A stretch of 64,000 nucleotides of DNA from Herminiimonas arsenicoxydans (GCA_000026125.1 CU207211.1:620001-684000), one strand, 5' to 3'. Shown: positions 1-10,062, counted from the stretch's first letter. Notes: generated from the sequence alone by a model not told the origin. A program made the numbers and translations.

Positions 1-914
1 ACAAGGCTTTGCGTGAAGTGCTGGGCGAGCATGTGCAGCAAAAAGGTTCGCTGGTCGATGCTGAAAAAACGCGTTTCGACTTTGCGCACAATGCGCCTGT
101 CACGCACGAACAGATACTGGAAATCGAAAAACGCGTGAATGCGGAAATCCTCGCGAACTCGGATACGCAGGCACGCGTGATGGATATCGAGTCGGCACAG
201 AAAACCGGCGCGATGATGCTGTTCGGCGAAAAGTACGGCGAAACCGTGCGCGTGCTCGACATCGGCTCCAGCCGTGAATTGTGCGGTGGTACCCATGTAT
301 CACGCACCGGCGATATCGGCTTGTTCAAGGTCGTCGGCGAAAGCGGCGTGGCTGCCGGCGTGCGTCGTATCGAAGCGATTACCGGCGCAAACGCGTTGAG
401 TTATTTTCAGGATCTGGAAGCGACCGTGCACAGCGCGGCGGCCACGCTGAAGTCGCCGCCTGCAGAATTGCAGCCGCGTCTGGCTCAGGTGCTGGATCAG
501 GTAAAAACGCTGGAACGCGAAATCAATGCACTCAAAGGCAAGCTCGCATCGTCGCAGGGCGATGAGCTGCTGTCGCAGGCAGTCGAGATCAAGGGCATCA
601 AGGTGCTGGCGGCAAAACTGGAAAATGCCGATGCCGGTACTTTACGCACGACGATGGACACGCTGAAAGACAAACTGAAAACGGCCGCCATCGTGCTGGC
701 CGCCGTCAACGACGGCAAGGTCAGCCTGATCGCCGGTGTGACAGCCGATGCAACCGGCAAGGTCAAGGCGGGTGAATTGGTCAACTTTGTCGCGCAACAG
801 GTGGGCGGCAAAGGTGGCGGTCGCGCCGATATGGCACAAGCCGGCGGCACCGATGCCAGCGGCTTGCCGGCTGCCTTGCAGGGTGTTGCTGCGTGGGTGG
901 CTGAACGCGCCTAG
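1..914 (+). CDS. alaS: Alanyl-tRNA synthetase, C-terminal part (5' end outside window)
   Basis: The reading frame is open from the first bases and ends at TAG 912-914. It carries the AlaRS segment [17 protein letters not shown], then the editing-domain motif [13 protein letters not shown] with its zinc-binding Cys and His. After that come a coiled-coil stretch and the C-terminal C-Ala domain rich in Gly/Ala ([15 protein letters not shown]). AlaRS charges tRNA-Ala in the cytoplasm and its editing domain clears mischarged Ser/Gly. Only about the last 303 residues of a roughly 870-residue protein are present. Cut by the window edge, not by mutation. Confidence 0.97.
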   Translation, partial: KALREVLGEHVQQKGSLVDAEKTRFDFAHNAPVTHEQILEIEKRVNAEILANSDTQARVMDIESAQKTGAMMLFGEKYGETVRVLDIGSSRELCGGTHVSRTGDIGLFKVVGESGVAAGVRRIEAITGANALSYFQDLEATVHSAAATLKSPPAELQPRLAQVLDQVKTLEREINALKGKLASSQGDELLSQAVEIKGIKVLAAKLENADAGTLRTTMDTLKDKLKTAAIVLAAVNDGKVSLIAGVTADATGKVKAGELVNFVAQQVGGKGGGRADMAQAGGTDASGLPAALQGVAAWVAERA

Positions 915-932
915 GCCTGGCTTGTTATCCGC

Positions 933-971
933 AACGGCAGGGAATGTTCATCATTCCCTGCCGTTTGTTTT
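933..971 (+). terminator. Rho-independent terminator of alaS
   Basis: A perfect 14-bp stem (AACGGCAGGGAATG at 933-946 with its complement at 952-965), a 5-nt loop and a following T-rich run, starting 19 bases after the alaS stop. Confidence 0.9.
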
Positions 972-1087
972 TATTGAAGCAAGTAATTGTCAAACAGGGT
1001 TGGCTGGCGGACTGTACGGCATCATCGGCCGGTGTTTGAGAGTAGAATCACCCAGTTAGACAATAGTATTGATGTGAGAGCAAATCC

Positions 1088-1315
1088 ATGGAATTTACCA
1101 AAGACCTCGATGCACGGGGTTTGAATTGTCCGTTACCGATATTGAAGACGAAGAAGGCACTGGCGGAGATGACGACCGGCCAGGTGCTGCGCGTACAGGC
1201 AACCGATCCCGGTTCGGTGCGCGATTTTCAGGCCTTTGCCAAGCAGACTGGCAATCAGCTGCTGGAGCAAAGCGAAGAAAACGAGATATTCACCTTCTTC
1301 ATGAGGCGGAAATAA
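1088..1315 (+). CDS. tusA: TusA/SirA-family sulfurtransferase
   Basis: A 75-residue protein of the TusA (YhhP/SirA) fold. It starts with the family pattern DLDARGLNCPLPILKTKKAL; Cys14 in the CP motif is the persulfide-carrying residue. The family relays sulfur in the cytoplasm, for example to tRNA 2-thiolation or molybdenum cofactor pathways. Length is normal for the family (about 75-80). It stands alone between alaS and etfB, so no partner can be read from context. The ATG at 1088 follows a GAGAG-type ribosome site. Assignment to TusA proper rather than a TusA-like paralogue is likely but not certain. Confidence 0.9.
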   Translation: MEFTKDLDARGLNCPLPILKTKKALAEMTTGQVLRVQATDPGSVRDFQAFAKQTGNQLLEQSEENEIFTFFMRRK

Positions 1316-1535
1316 GGCGCGGATCAGCTGATCGCGCTTGCCGCATTGCTTGAATAGACGTTTTTCCTGGTGCAGAAATGCACTGTCCGGGCTCTTGTTG
1401 TGCCTTTTTTTCCCTCTTTGCAATGCCGGTTTTCTGCGATGCGCAACGCGTATATTCGCTATGTTCGCGCGCTGAATTGCTGTTTGCCGCCGGTCTTGTA
1501 GCGCAGCGGTGCGGAAAACGACTTCCACTTCCGTT

Positions 1536-1541
1536 TATAAT
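1536..1541 (+). promoter_or_regulatory. Likely -10 box of the etfBA promoter
   Basis: A perfect TATAAT 51 bases before etfB. No convincing -35 hexamer lies 16-18 bases upstream, so the call rests on the -10 alone. The rest of 1316-1591 holds no gene I can support. Confidence 0.4.
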
Positions 1542-1591
1542 CGTTCCCAATTTGCATTTATGTCATTCTGATTTTTTTCAAAGGCAGAGCT

Positions 1592-2341
1592 ATGAAAGTG
1601 TTGGTTCCAGTCAAACGTGTGGTCGATTACAACGTCAAGGTCCGCGTCAAATCGGATCAGTCCGGCGTCGATATCGCCAACGTCAAAATGTCGATGAATC
1701 CATTCGATGAAATCGCAGTGGAAGAAGCGACGCGCCTGAAGGAAGCTGGCAAGGCGACTGAGATCATTGCTGTCTCCTGCGGCATCCTGCAATCGCAGGA
1801 AACCCTGCGTACCGCGATGGCCATCGGTGCCGATCGCGGCATTCTGGTGGAAACCGATGTCGAGTTGCAGCCATTGGCCGTCGCCAAATTGCTCAAGGCC
1901 ATCGCCGACAAGGAGCAGCCGCAACTGATCATCCTCGGCAAGCAGGCGATCGATGACGACGCCAACCAGACCGGACAGATGCTGGCCGCCTTGCTGGACT
2001 GGCCGCAAGCGACCTATGCGTCGAAAGTGGAAGTCGATGGCGACAAGGTCAAAGTCACGCGTGAAGTCGACGGCGGACTGGAAATCGTTTCGCTGACCCT
2101 GCCTGCGATCATTACCACCGATTTGCGTCTGAACGAGCCGCGTTATGTGACCTTGCCCAACATCATGAAGGCGAAAAAGAAAACGCTGGATAACATCAAG
2201 CCTGCCGATCTGGGCGTTGATGTGACGCCGCGTTTGAAAACGCTGAAAGTCAGCGAGCCGCCCAAGCGCTCTGCCGGCATCATCGTGCCGGACGTTGCGA
2301 CGCTGGTTGAAAAGCTCCGCAACGAAGCCAAAGTCATTTAA
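1592..2341 (+). CDS. etfB: Electron transfer flavoprotein beta subunit
   Basis: A 249-residue protein beginning [20 protein letters not shown], the standard EtfB N-terminus. It contains the AMP-binding stretch [15 protein letters not shown] and the adjacent recognition-loop region ([18 protein letters not shown]). EtfB pairs with EtfA to make the FAD/AMP heterodimer that takes electrons from acyl-CoA dehydrogenases and passes them to ETF:ubiquinone oxidoreductase. It is the first gene of an etfB-etfA pair (72-bp gap), followed by an acyl-CoA dehydrogenase, which fits this job. Length is typical. Confidence 0.97.
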   Translation: MKVLVPVKRVVDYNVKVRVKSDQSGVDIANVKMSMNPFDEIAVEEATRLKEAGKATEIIAVSCGILQSQETLRTAMAIGADRGILVETDVELQPLAVAKLLKAIADKEQPQLIILGKQAIDDDANQTGQMLAALLDWPQATYASKVEVDGDKVKVTREVDGGLEIVSLTLPAIITTDLRLNEPRYVTLPNIMKAKKKTLDNIKPADLGVDVTPRLKTLKVSEPPKRSAGIIVPDVATLVEKLRNEAKVI

Positions 2342-2413
2342 TCATCTGCGACAGTCGCTGGCGCATCAGATGCGCTGCTGACGTTTAGTTGAAACAAGCA
2401 CAGGAAAATCATC

Positions 2414-3343
2414 ATGACCGCACTCGTCATTGCCGAACACGATAATGCCTCTTTAAAAGGCAGCACTCTGCATACGATCACAGCCGCGCTTCAATGCGGC
2501 GGTGAAGTTCACGTTCTGGTCGCCGGCCATCAGGCCGCTGCGGCTGTGCAAGAAGCTGCAAAAATTGCCGGTGTCGCCAAGGTACTGGTCGCCGACGGCG
2601 CACAGTTTGCCGATGGGCTGGCAGAAAACGTCGCCGCCCAGGTGCTGGCGCTGGCGGCTGGCTATTCGCACATCCTCGCACCGGCTACCGCTTACGGTAA
2701 AAACATTTTGCCGCGCGTGGCGGCCAGGCTCGACGTGGCGCAAATTTCGGAAATCACCAAGGTTGTTTCCGCCGATACGTTCGAGCGTCCGTTCTATGCC
2801 GGTAATGCGATTGCGACCGTGCAATCGTCGGATGCGATCAAGGTCATCACCGTGCGTACCACCACATTCGATGCTGCCGCAGCAGGCGGCTCGGCGACGG
2901 TTGAAAACGTGACAGCGGTTGCCGATTCCGGCAAATCGTCTTTCGTCTCGCGTGAGCTGGCGACGTCGGCCCGTCCTGAACTGACGGCAGCGAAGATCGT
3001 GGTTTCCGGCGGTCGCGGCATGGGTTCGGAAGAAAGCTTCAAGATTCTTGAACCGTTGGCCGACAGACTCGGTGCAGCGATGGGCGCTTCGCGCGCAGCA
3101 GTCGATGCGGGCTACGTTCCCAACGATTGGCAAGTCGGTCAGACCGGCAAGATCGTTGCGCCTGATCTGTACATTGCAGTCGGCATCTCCGGCGCGATCC
3201 AGCACCTGGCCGGCATGAAGGATTCCAAAACCATCGTTGCGATCAATAAGGATCCGGAAGCGCCGATTTTCTCGGTGGCCGATTACGGCATCGTCGGCGA
3301 TCTGTTCGAGGTCGTGCCGCAACTGGTCAAGGAACTCGGTTAA
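2414..3343 (+). CDS. etfA: Electron transfer flavoprotein alpha subunit
   Basis: A 309-residue EtfA. The N-terminal domain resembles EtfB ([19 protein letters not shown]). The C-terminal FAD domain shows [32 protein letters not shown] and [19 protein letters not shown], the segments that hold FAD. It forms the ETF dimer with the upstream gene product and carries electrons from fatty-acid and amino-acid dehydrogenases to the respiratory chain. Start ATG 2414 has AGGAAAA just upstream. The 149-bp gap to the next gene holds nothing I can name. Confidence 0.97.
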   Translation: MTALVIAEHDNASLKGSTLHTITAALQCGGEVHVLVAGHQAAAAVQEAAKIAGVAKVLVADGAQFADGLAENVAAQVLALAAGYSHILAPATAYGKNILPRVAARLDVAQISEITKVVSADTFERPFYAGNAIATVQSSDAIKVITVRTTTFDAAAAGGSATVENVTAVADSGKSSFVSRELATSARPELTAAKIVVSGGRGMGSEESFKILEPLADRLGAAMGASRAAVDAGYVPNDWQVGQTGKIVAPDLYIAVGISGAIQHLAGMKDSKTIVAINKDPEAPIFSVADYGIVGDLFEVVPQLVKELG

Positions 3344-3492
3344 GCAGAGAAAACAATCGTCGCCAGCATGCGGCGAGGTGCGAAGTGGCAGTACAGGTGG
3401 GCAGTACGTTAGGCGGGTTGTAGTGTGAACGGAATTTTCTGGCACACTGCAATTTACCTCAACGTCCTGCCCATTTTCTTTAGGAGTTTCGC

Positions 3493-5283
3493 ATGCGCTA
3501 CGTCGCCCCGTTGAAAGACATGCTGTTCGTGATGAACGAGCTGGCCGATCTGGCTGCCGTCAACACCTTGCCGGGCTGCGAAGATGCGACGCCGGAAACG
3601 GTGGAAGCCGTGCTGGAAGAAAACGCACGATTCTGCAGCGAGGTCATTGCGCCGCTGAATCAAACCGGCGACCGGCAACCGAGTGCATGGAAAGATGGCG
3701 CTGTCACCACCACGCCGGGTTTCAAGGAAGCGTTCAAGGCATACGGTGCGGCGGGCTGGCAGGGTGTGCAGCATCCGGTATATTTTGGCGGGCAGGGTTT
3801 GCCGAAAATGGTGGCGACGCCCTGCATGGAAATGCTGAATGCGGCCAACCTGTCATTCGCGCTGTGTCCTTTGCTGACCGATGGCGCGATCGAAGCGCTG
3901 ATGACGGCCGGCTCGGAGGCGCAAAAGGAAACTTTCCTGCCGAATTTCATTGCCGGCAAATGGACCGGCACCATGAACCTGACCGAGCCGCAAGCCGGCT
4001 CCGATCTGGCGATGGTACGTTCGCGCGCAGTACCGCAGGGCGATGGCACCTACAAAATTTCCGGCACCAAAATCTTTATCACCTATGGCGAGCATGACAT
4101 GGCCGAGAACATCGTCCATCTGGTGCTGGCGCGCACGCCGGATGCCCCGGAAGGAGTGAAGGGCATCTCGCTATTTGTGGTGCCGAAGTTTCTGGTCAAT
4201 GCAGATGGTTCGCTAGGCGCGCGCAACGATGCATATTGCGTGTCGATAGAACACAAGCTCGGCATCAGGGCCAGTCCGACTGCAGTGCTGCAGTTCGGGG
4301 ATCACGGCGGCGCCATCGGTACACTAGTCGGCGAAGAAAATCGCGGGCTGGAAACCATGTTCATCATGATGAATGCGGCGCGCTTTGCGGTTGGCATACA
4401 GGGCATTGCAGTGGCCGAGCGCGCGTATCAAAAAGCAGTGTCGTATGCCAAGGATCGCGTGCAGTCGAAAGACCTGGAGGGTTCCGCGACGGCGGTGTCC
4501 ATCATTCATCAGCCGGATGTGCGCCGCATGCTGATGTCCATGCGGGCGCAGATCGAGGCGGCGCGTGCGCTGGCGTATGTCGGGGCAGCCGCCTTCGATA
4601 TTGCGCATCATCATGCCGATGCAGAAGTGCGCAGCAGTCATCAGGCTTTCTATGAATTCCTGGTGCCCGTGATCAAAGGCTGGGCGACCGAGATGTCCAT
4701 CGATGTGGCATCGACGGGTTTGCAGATACATGGCGGCATGGGCTTCATCGAGGAAACCGGCGCTGCGCAGTATTATCGCGACGCCCGCATCCTGACGATT
4801 TACGAGGGAACGACTGCAATCCAGGCCAACGATCTGGTCGGGCGCAAGACAGCGCGCGATGGCGGCGCAGTGGCGCGCGACATCATTGCCCGCGTGCGGA
4901 AAACGGAAGCGGAATTGGCGGCTGCAGCCTCAGCGGATTTGCAGGCGATAGGCAGGCATCTGGCAGCAGCGTCCACTTCGCTTGATGAAGTTGTCGCGTA
5001 TGTCGTGGCGAATATCCAAGCCGATATCAAGGGTGTGTTCGCCGGCAGCGTGCCCTATCTGAAACTGGCCGGCATCGTGCTGGGCGGCTGGCAAATGGCG
5101 CGTGCTGCGTTGATTGCACAACAAAAGCTGAATGCGCAAGAGGGCGACGCGAAGTTTTATCAGGCGAAGATCGCGACTGCACGCTTTTTCGCTGATTATT
5201 ATTTATCGCAGGCCGGCGCTTATCGCAGTGCGATTGTGGCTGGCAGCAGCGGTGTGCTGGCGCTGGACGAAGATCAGTTTTAG
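3493..5283 (+). CDS. Acyl-CoA dehydrogenase, long (~600 aa) type
   Basis: A 596-residue acyl-CoA dehydrogenase of the long class, with an extra N-terminal segment (RYVAPLKDMLFVMNELADL) and an extra C-terminal domain after the usual catalytic core. FAD-binding motif MNLTEPQAGSDLAMVRS lies near residue 160. The core ends with IHGGMGFIEETGAAQYYRDA and the catalytic-base segment ILTIYEGTTAIQANDL, where the Glu abstracts the alpha proton. The enzyme catalyses the first step of beta-oxidation and gives electrons to ETF, whose genes lie directly upstream. Substrate chain length cannot be read. ATG 3493 follows TTTAGGAG. Confidence 0.95.
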   Translation: MRYVAPLKDMLFVMNELADLAAVNTLPGCEDATPETVEAVLEENARFCSEVIAPLNQTGDRQPSAWKDGAVTTTPGFKEAFKAYGAAGWQGVQHPVYFGGQGLPKMVATPCMEMLNAANLSFALCPLLTDGAIEALMTAGSEAQKETFLPNFIAGKWTGTMNLTEPQAGSDLAMVRSRAVPQGDGTYKISGTKIFITYGEHDMAENIVHLVLARTPDAPEGVKGISLFVVPKFLVNADGSLGARNDAYCVSIEHKLGIRASPTAVLQFGDHGGAIGTLVGEENRGLETMFIMMNAARFAVGIQGIAVAERAYQKAVSYAKDRVQSKDLEGSATAVSIIHQPDVRRMLMSMRAQIEAARALAYVGAAAFDIAHHHADAEVRSSHQAFYEFLVPVIKGWATEMSIDVASTGLQIHGGMGFIEETGAAQYYRDARILTIYEGTTAIQANDLVGRKTARDGGAVARDIIARVRKTEAELAAAASADLQAIGRHLAAASTSLDEVVAYVVANIQADIKGVFAGSVPYLKLAGIVLGGWQMARAALIAQQKLNAQEGDAKFYQAKIATARFFADYYLSQAGAYRSAIVAGSSGVLALDEDQF

Positions 5284-5318
5284 GCACGTGTGTCGGCGGC
5301 GTATCAGTGCGCCGCGGT

Positions 5319-5738
5319 TTAGCCGAATGCGCCGCCGGTCAGGTACAGATCAAAGGCACGCGCAATGGCTGCGATCAGGGCGGTCGAGCCAAGTGCAAAG
5401 GTGAGGATGACGAGCAGAATCACGGCCCAGCCGGAGTCCGATGCGTAGCCGCTGGCGGCATTGTGCTGTTTGTCCCATTTCTCATCCGGAGTCAGGCCTA
5501 TGACCAGTGCGGCAATCAGGCCGGCAAAAAACGAAATCAGAAAGAGGACTAAAAAAGTAATGAGTAGAGTTTGCGGTAATTGCGCCATGACAACGACAAA
5601 AAGCGCGGCAAAAATCAGTACGGCGACCCAGGCCCACACATCTTTCTTGCCATAAAGATAAAATCGATGCGCGCCCAAGCTGCCAAACAAGGTGGCCAGC
5701 AGGGTGCTGAAGGTTTTGTTCTTGTGGCTGGTGGTCAT
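5319..5738 (-). CDS. TM2-domain membrane protein
   Basis: A 139-residue protein. The N-terminal half has the TM2 pattern KTFSTLLATLFGSLGAHRFYLYG, two hydrophobic helices around a turn with conserved Gly/His/Arg/Phe. A long hydrophobic segment (TLLITFLVLFLISFFAGLIAALVIGL) and a last helix (WAVILLVILTFALGSTALIAA) follow. The frame is open upstream to 5912, but the TM2 domain begins just after the Met at 5738, so that start is chosen. Function of bacterial TM2 proteins is unknown. It stands alone, convergent with the acyl-CoA dehydrogenase gene. Confidence 0.8.
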   Translation of the reverse strand: MTTSHKNKTFSTLLATLFGSLGAHRFYLYGKKDVWAWVAVLIFAALFVVVMAQLPQTLLITFLVLFLISFFAGLIAALVIGLTPDEKWDKQHNAASGYASDSGWAVILLVILTFALGSTALIAAIARAFDLYLTGGAFG

Positions 5739-5940
5739 ATATTGATTGAGACTTTGATCTGGTAAAAGTGGCTTTGCAGCGGCGTATTTTGTCGAAAAGA
5801 TGGATAATTCGCGATGGATATCCGGCATCCCGCTACGCATTGTAAGGGGAGAAGTCATGCGCGTCGCCCCGGTGCGCACCTTTTGTCGCTGGCAGAGCGC
5901 GCGATTTGCCACTCCAGCGCCGTAAAGGCGGTGAATGAGG

Positions 5941-5970
5941 TTGCAGGCGTAGCCTTACTTGGGCTATAAT
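5941..5970 (+). promoter_or_regulatory. Promoter of the rpsP operon
   Basis: TATAAT at 5965-5970 and a TTGCAG hexamer at 5941-5946 with 18-bp spacing, 40 bases before the rpsP start. It fits a sigma-70 promoter for a highly expressed ribosomal operon. Confidence 0.65.
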
Positions 5971-6010
5971 TTGCGGCTTTTTCCGTGTTCAGACACTTTT
6001 TGGAAATATT

Positions 6011-6262
6011 ATGGTCGTCATTCGTTTAGCTCGTGGTGGTGCAAAAAAGCGCCCTTTCTTTAACATTGTTGCTACAGATTCGCGCAATCGCCGCGATGGT
6101 CGCTTCATCGAACGCATCGGTTTTTACAATCCGGTAGCTTCAGGCGCAGAAGAAAGCGTCCGTATTGCGCAAGACCGTCTGGCCTACTGGCAAGGCGTAG
6201 GCGCGCAACTGTCGCCGACTGTTGCTCGTTTGGTAGCGCAAGCTGGCAAAGCAGCAGCTTAA
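6011..6262 (+). CDS. rpsP: 30S ribosomal protein S16
   Basis: An 83-residue S16, starting [20 protein letters not shown] with the family's RIGFYNP signature near residue 36. It binds 16S rRNA and is needed for 30S assembly. First gene of the conserved rpsP-rimM-trmD-rplS operon; rimM starts only 3 bases after its stop, so the two are probably co-translated. Confidence 0.98.
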   Translation: MVVIRLARGGAKKRPFFNIVATDSRNRRDGRFIERIGFYNPVASGAEESVRIAQDRLAYWQGVGAQLSPTVARLVAQAGKAAA

Positions 6263-6265
6263 GTT

Positions 6266-6823
6266 TTGTCCAATCAAACGGCATCGGGAATGAAAGTTCC
6301 TGAAGACTTGGTGCTGGTTGGTTACATCTCCGGTGCATATGGATTGAATGGTTGGGTGCGGGTCAGACCCTACTCAGCCGATGCGGATGCGTTGTTGAAT
6401 GCCAAAACATGGTGGCTGGATAAGCCTGAATTCCGTGACGTGGCAATGATGCAATCCAAGATTCATTCCGGCGATGTAGTCGCGCAGTTGATGGGTGTGG
6501 CAGGGCGAGATGCTGCGGAGGCGCTGAAAGGTGCAACCGTACAGATTCCGCGCAGTCATTTCCCGGCACTGTCCGACAATGAATTTTACTGGGTCGATCT
6601 GATCGGCCTGGAAGTCGAGAATTTGCAGGGTGTGCGTCTGGGTCAGGTCAGCGACATGATGGACAACGGCGCGCATCCTATCTTGCGCGTTGCTGTGCCT
6701 CAAACAAGCGAGGCCGATCCTAAAGCTGCGCAGGAATTGCTGATCCCGTTTGTCGAGCAGTTCGTCATTACGATTGATCAAACTGCAAAAAAAATTACGG
6801 TGGACTGGGGACTTGACTATTAG
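6266..6823 (+). CDS. rimM: Ribosome maturation factor RimM
   Basis: RimM binds S19 in the 30S head and helps 16S rRNA processing. The protein has the N-terminal barrel with LVLVGYISGAYGLNGWVRVRP and the C-terminal PRC-barrel with FYWVDLIGLEVENLQGVRLG. The start is uncertain: TTG 6266 gives 185 residues and lies 3 bases after rpsP, while ATG 6290 (MKVPEDLVLVG) gives 177 and is close to the usual family N-terminus. It sits between rpsP and trmD, as in most proteobacteria. Confidence 0.95.
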   Translation: MSNQTASGMKVPEDLVLVGYISGAYGLNGWVRVRPYSADADALLNAKTWWLDKPEFRDVAMMQSKIHSGDVVAQLMGVAGRDAAEALKGATVQIPRSHFPALSDNEFYWVDLIGLEVENLQGVRLGQVSDMMDNGAHPILRVAVPQTSEADPKAAQELLIPFVEQFVITIDQTAKKITVDWGLDY

Positions 6824-6849
6824 TCGGTCCGTTTTGAGGAGTGGGCGAG

Positions 6850-7596
6850 ATGCAATTTGATGTCGTCACGCTGTTCCCGGAAATGTTTACCGCGATTACG
6901 CAGTCGGGTATTACGCGACGCGCGTTCGAGCAAAAAAAGTGTGAACTGGCGCTCTGGAATCCGCGTGATTTCACCAGCGACAGGCATCGCACCGTCGATG
7001 ACCGGCCTTACGGCGGCGGTCCCGGCATGGTGATGATGGTCAAGCCGCTGGAAGCAGCGGTGCTGGAAGCAAAGAAGCGGCAGATAGCAACCGATTTGCC
7101 CACGCCACGTGTGATCTACCTGTCGCCGCAAGGCAAGGCGCTGACGCATGAACGCGTGATGCAGCTGACGGCTGAGCCGGGTCTGGTTTTGCTGTGCGGT
7201 CGTTACGAAGCAGTGGACCAGCGCTTTCTGGATGTCTGCGTCGATGAGGAAATCAGCCTCGGCGATTTCGTATTGTCAGGCGGTGAATTGCCGGCGATGG
7301 CCTTGATGGATGCAGTGATCCGACAATTGCCCGGCGTCCTGCATGACGATGCATCTGCAGTAGAAGACAGTTTTGTAAATGGCTTGCTCGATTGCCCTCA
7401 CTACACACGACCTGAAGTGTATGAAGGTGTCGCGGTACCGGCGGTTTTGATGGGCGGCCATCACGTAGAGATTGAAAAATGGCGACGCGAGCGGGCGCTG
7501 GAAGCAACCGCGAAGAAGCGCCCCGACATGATCGTCAAGGCACGTGCAGCAGGTTTGCTGACGCGGGCCGATGAAAAATTTTTAAGCAGTTTGTAA
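6850..7596 (+). CDS. trmD: tRNA (guanine-N1-)-methyltransferase
   Basis: A 248-residue TrmD, which methylates G37 of tRNAs reading CNN codons and so prevents +1 frameshifting. Visible are [13 protein letters not shown], the [21 protein letters not shown] segment (SAM-binding trefoil-knot family) and [15 protein letters not shown]. Knot residues [11 protein letters not shown] are also present. The frame allows GTG 6841, but ATG 6850 is chosen because AGGAG (6837-6841) is 8 bases upstream and the protein then begins as the family does. Third gene of the operon. Confidence 0.97.
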   Translation: MQFDVVTLFPEMFTAITQSGITRRAFEQKKCELALWNPRDFTSDRHRTVDDRPYGGGPGMVMMVKPLEAAVLEAKKRQIATDLPTPRVIYLSPQGKALTHERVMQLTAEPGLVLLCGRYEAVDQRFLDVCVDEEISLGDFVLSGGELPAMALMDAVIRQLPGVLHDDASAVEDSFVNGLLDCPHYTRPEVYEGVAVPAVLMGGHHVEIEKWRRERALEATAKKRPDMIVKARAAGLLTRADEKFLSSL

Positions 7597-7710
7597 TGTG
7601 CAGTTGTCGTATCGAGCAGAGGTTTTATCCCTGCAATGTGTAACCCCATCCTCTACCGGGCATATTGAGAAGTACCTGGCGCCGGCAAGATGGTTATTGG
7701 AGTAATAAAA

Positions 7711-8097
7711 ATGGATCTGATCCAAACATTAGAGCAAGAAGAAATTGCTCGCCTGGCAAAGAACATCCCTGACTTCGCTCCTGGCGATACAGTGATCGTT
7801 AACGTGAACGTGGTTGAAGGTACGCGCAAGCGCGCCCAGGCTTACGAAGGTGTTGTTATTTCGCGTCGTAACCGCGGCTTGAACTCGAACTTCATCGTTC
7901 GTAAAATCTCGTCGGGCGAAGGCGTAGAACGTACATTCCAACTGTACTCGCCACTGATCGCTTCGATCGAAGTGAAGCGTCGCGGTGACGTACGTCGCGC
8001 AAAACTGTACTACTTGCGTGAACGTTCGGGTAAATCGGCGCGTATCAAAGAAAAATTGCCACAACGTCGCGTCGTTTCAAAAGCTGCGGCAGAATAA
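7711..8097 (+). CDS. rplS: 50S ribosomal protein L19
   Basis: A 128-residue L19, located at the 30S-50S interface. Signatures are [32 protein letters not shown] and the basic motif [18 protein letters not shown] 7711 is preferred over ATG 7690 because GGAG lies 8-12 bases ahead of it and family proteins start here. It is the last gene of the operon, after a 114-bp spacer, and is followed by a strong terminator. Confidence 0.98.
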   Translation: MDLIQTLEQEEIARLAKNIPDFAPGDTVIVNVNVVEGTRKRAQAYEGVVISRRNRGLNSNFIVRKISSGEGVERTFQLYSPLIASIEVKRRGDVRRAKLYYLRERSGKSARIKEKLPQRRVVSKAAAE

Positions 8098-8137
8098 TTG
8101 CATTGCGGATTCGTCCGTGCAATTCTTCGGCATCAAT

Positions 8138-8167
8138 AAAAAAAGACACCTTCGGGTGTCTTTTTTG
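8138..8167 (+). terminator. Terminator of the rpsP-rplS operon
   Basis: A-run, stem GACACC/GGTGTC with a TTCG tetraloop (8145-8160), then six T. A textbook rho-independent terminator; the flanking A and T runs may let it work in both directions. Confidence 0.95.
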
Positions 8168-8296
8168 TTTTATCGACACAATATTCGATTGTTAAATCTG
8201 GCGAAAAAATTGTGGCAGGTTTACTATCAGAGCAGGTGCAATTAGTCGCTAAAACAGCTTGGCAGATTTCATTATTCTTATGCGCGGGAAGACTAC

Positions 8297-8962
8297 TTGA
8301 ACACATTGCATTTTGATCCGGAATTGCTCCCCGTTGATTCGCTCGGGGGAGAGGACGCCATTACGCTGGAACAATTGAAGGCAGAGGCATTGCGTGCACG
8401 ATTCTTGAATCCGCCAGTATGGTCACCGGAGATCAGGGTGGAGCGTCTGGTGCGACAGCTGAACCGGCCGCTGATGGATGCGGCTGTCCTGCTGCCTATC
8501 GTGATGCGTGATCCTGGGCCGACGCTGTTGCTGACACAGCGCACTGCACATTTGCATGATCATGCCGGACAAATCAGCTTTCCGGGTGGACGTGTCGAGC
8601 CTGGCGACGGTTCGCCGATAGAAACCGCATTGCGCGAAACGGAAGAAGAAGTGGGCCTCGCACGTCGCCACATTGACGTGATAGGCGCGCTGCCCGACTA
8701 TCATACCGGCACTGGTTTTCGCGTGACGCCAGTGGTCGGCATCGTACAGCCGCCATTCGATGTGCATCCCGATACCTTTGAAGTGGCGGAGATTTTTGAA
8801 GTCCCTCTCGCTTTTCTAATGAACGGTGCTCATCATCAGCGTCGCACCGCTCAATTTGAAACCGGCAGCCGCACCTTTTACGTGATGCCTTACGAACGCC
8901 ATTTCATTTGGGGTGCAACAGCAGGTATGCTGCGCAATCTGTTCCATTTTTTGCGTGCCTAG
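8297..8962 (+). CDS. Nudix hydrolase, CoA pyrophosphatase (NudL/YeaB) type
   Basis: A 221-residue Nudix protein. The Nudix box is complete: GGRVEPGDGSPIETALRET then EEEVGL at about residues 96-120, with the REXXEE metal-binding glutamates. Upstream lies the LLTQRTAHLHDHAGQISFPGG segment typical of the CoA-pyrophosphatase subgroup (UPF0035), which cuts CoA and derivatives to phosphopantetheine and adenosine 3',5'-bisphosphate. The start is TTG 8297; no ATG occurs close by. It stands between the rplS terminator and the CobD-like gene, with no operon partner visible. Confidence 0.88.
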   Translation: MNTLHFDPELLPVDSLGGEDAITLEQLKAEALRARFLNPPVWSPEIRVERLVRQLNRPLMDAAVLLPIVMRDPGPTLLLTQRTAHLHDHAGQISFPGGRVEPGDGSPIETALRETEEEVGLARRHIDVIGALPDYHTGTGFRVTPVVGIVQPPFDVHPDTFEVAEIFEVPLAFLMNGAHHQRRTAQFETGSRTFYVMPYERHFIWGATAGMLRNLFHFLRA

Positions 8963-9065
8963 CCGAGACGATTGGGCCGGCACGGCTTTCCTTACCCTGT
9001 TGTTTATTTGATTCCGGCGAAGTGCTGCGTTATCGTATAGGCTGACTGACTTATAAGGCGCTTTA

Positions 9066-10022
9066 ATGACATTTTTTTCCATCCTCTTTGCGCTATTGAT
9101 CGAACAATTAAAGCCCTTGCGTGCGGATAATCCGGTCTATGCCGGCGCCCGGGCCCTCGCTGAAAAACTGGAAAAATCGTTCAACGCCGGACAGGTACAG
9201 CATGGACGCATCGCCTGGTTTCTGATGATTGCGGCATTCATCGTTCCGGTTGCCTTGCTCTACTGGATCAGCCTCAAGATCGGCCCGCTGGCGGCCCTGG
9301 TCGTGAATGTCGCAGTGGTGTATGTAACGTTGGGGTTTCGTCATTACAGTCATTTTTTTACTTCCATTCAGCTCGCACTGAATAACGGCGACGAAGCGAC
9401 TGCGCGTTCCTTGCTGGCTGAATGGACCAAGCGCGATACCGCCGACATGGATGTGAGCGAAGTCGCACGCATCGCAGTGGAAAAGGCTTTGGTCACCACG
9501 CATAGAAATGTGTTCGGCGTCTTTTTCTGGATATTGACACCGCTGGGCCCGGTCGGCGCCATCATGTACCGTGTCGCCGAATATCTGGCGCGCGCATGGA
9601 ACGAACCCAAAGCGGCGGAGCGTGAAGAATTCGGCCGTTTTGCGGCGCAGGCGTTTTACTGGATAGACTGGATTCCGGTGCGTTTGACTGCTGCCGCATT
9701 TGCGGTGGTCGGCAATTTCGAGGATGCGATTTATGCGTGGCGTAATTTTGCCGGACGCTGGCAGGATGAGGCGGTTGGCATCATTCTTTCCGCGGGCGGC
9801 GGTGCGATGGGCATACGCCTTGGCGCTTCGGTGGAAAACGCCGCCGATGTGATCCCGGTCGATGCGGGCACGGTGGATTCCATTACTCTGGAAACCGAGG
9901 CCCCGGTCGGTGAGGAGGCATCTGTTCGCGCCCTGCAGAGCACGGTTGGACTGGTATGGCGCGCTCTGCTGTTGTGGATGTTGCTGGTATTGTTATTGTC
10001 AATCGCAAAATGGCTGGGTTGA
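9066..10022 (+). CDS. CobD/CbiB-like integral membrane protein
   Basis: A 318-residue membrane protein beginning MTFFSILFALLIEQLKPLR. Helices are visible near residues 50-68, 73-93 and 294-316, and amphipathic stretches lie between (VEKALVTTHRNVFGVFFWILTPLGPVGAIMYR). The pattern of an early acidic residue plus VFGVFFW...GPVGA resembles CobD/CbiB (and AmpE-like) proteins. True CbiB makes adenosylcobinamide phosphate, but no cobalamin gene lies nearby. In Burkholderiales a solitary CobD/CbiB-family gene of this sort is common and its function is not settled. A strong terminator follows. Confidence 0.75.
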   Translation: MTFFSILFALLIEQLKPLRADNPVYAGARALAEKLEKSFNAGQVQHGRIAWFLMIAAFIVPVALLYWISLKIGPLAALVVNVAVVYVTLGFRHYSHFFTSIQLALNNGDEATARSLLAEWTKRDTADMDVSEVARIAVEKALVTTHRNVFGVFFWILTPLGPVGAIMYRVAEYLARAWNEPKAAEREEFGRFAAQAFYWIDWIPVRLTAAAFAVVGNFEDAIYAWRNFAGRWQDEAVGIILSAGGGAMGIRLGASVENAADVIPVDAGTVDSITLETEAPVGEEASVRALQSTVGLVWRALLLWMLLVLLLSIAKWLG

Positions 10023-10031
10023 GGGATACTA

Positions 10032-10062
10032 AAAAAACGCGTTTGAATGGCGCGTTTTTTTA
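10032..10062 (+). terminator. Terminator after the CobD/CbiB-like gene
   Basis: Inverted repeat AAAAAACGCG (10032-10041) with CGCGTTTTTT (10051-10060) around a 9-nt loop, ending in T residues, 9 bases after the stop codon. Confidence 0.9.

Noticed and set aside
2453..3445. A 330-codon minus-strand open frame across etfA
   Set aside because: Antisense of etfA; composition and lack of motifs mark it as non-coding.
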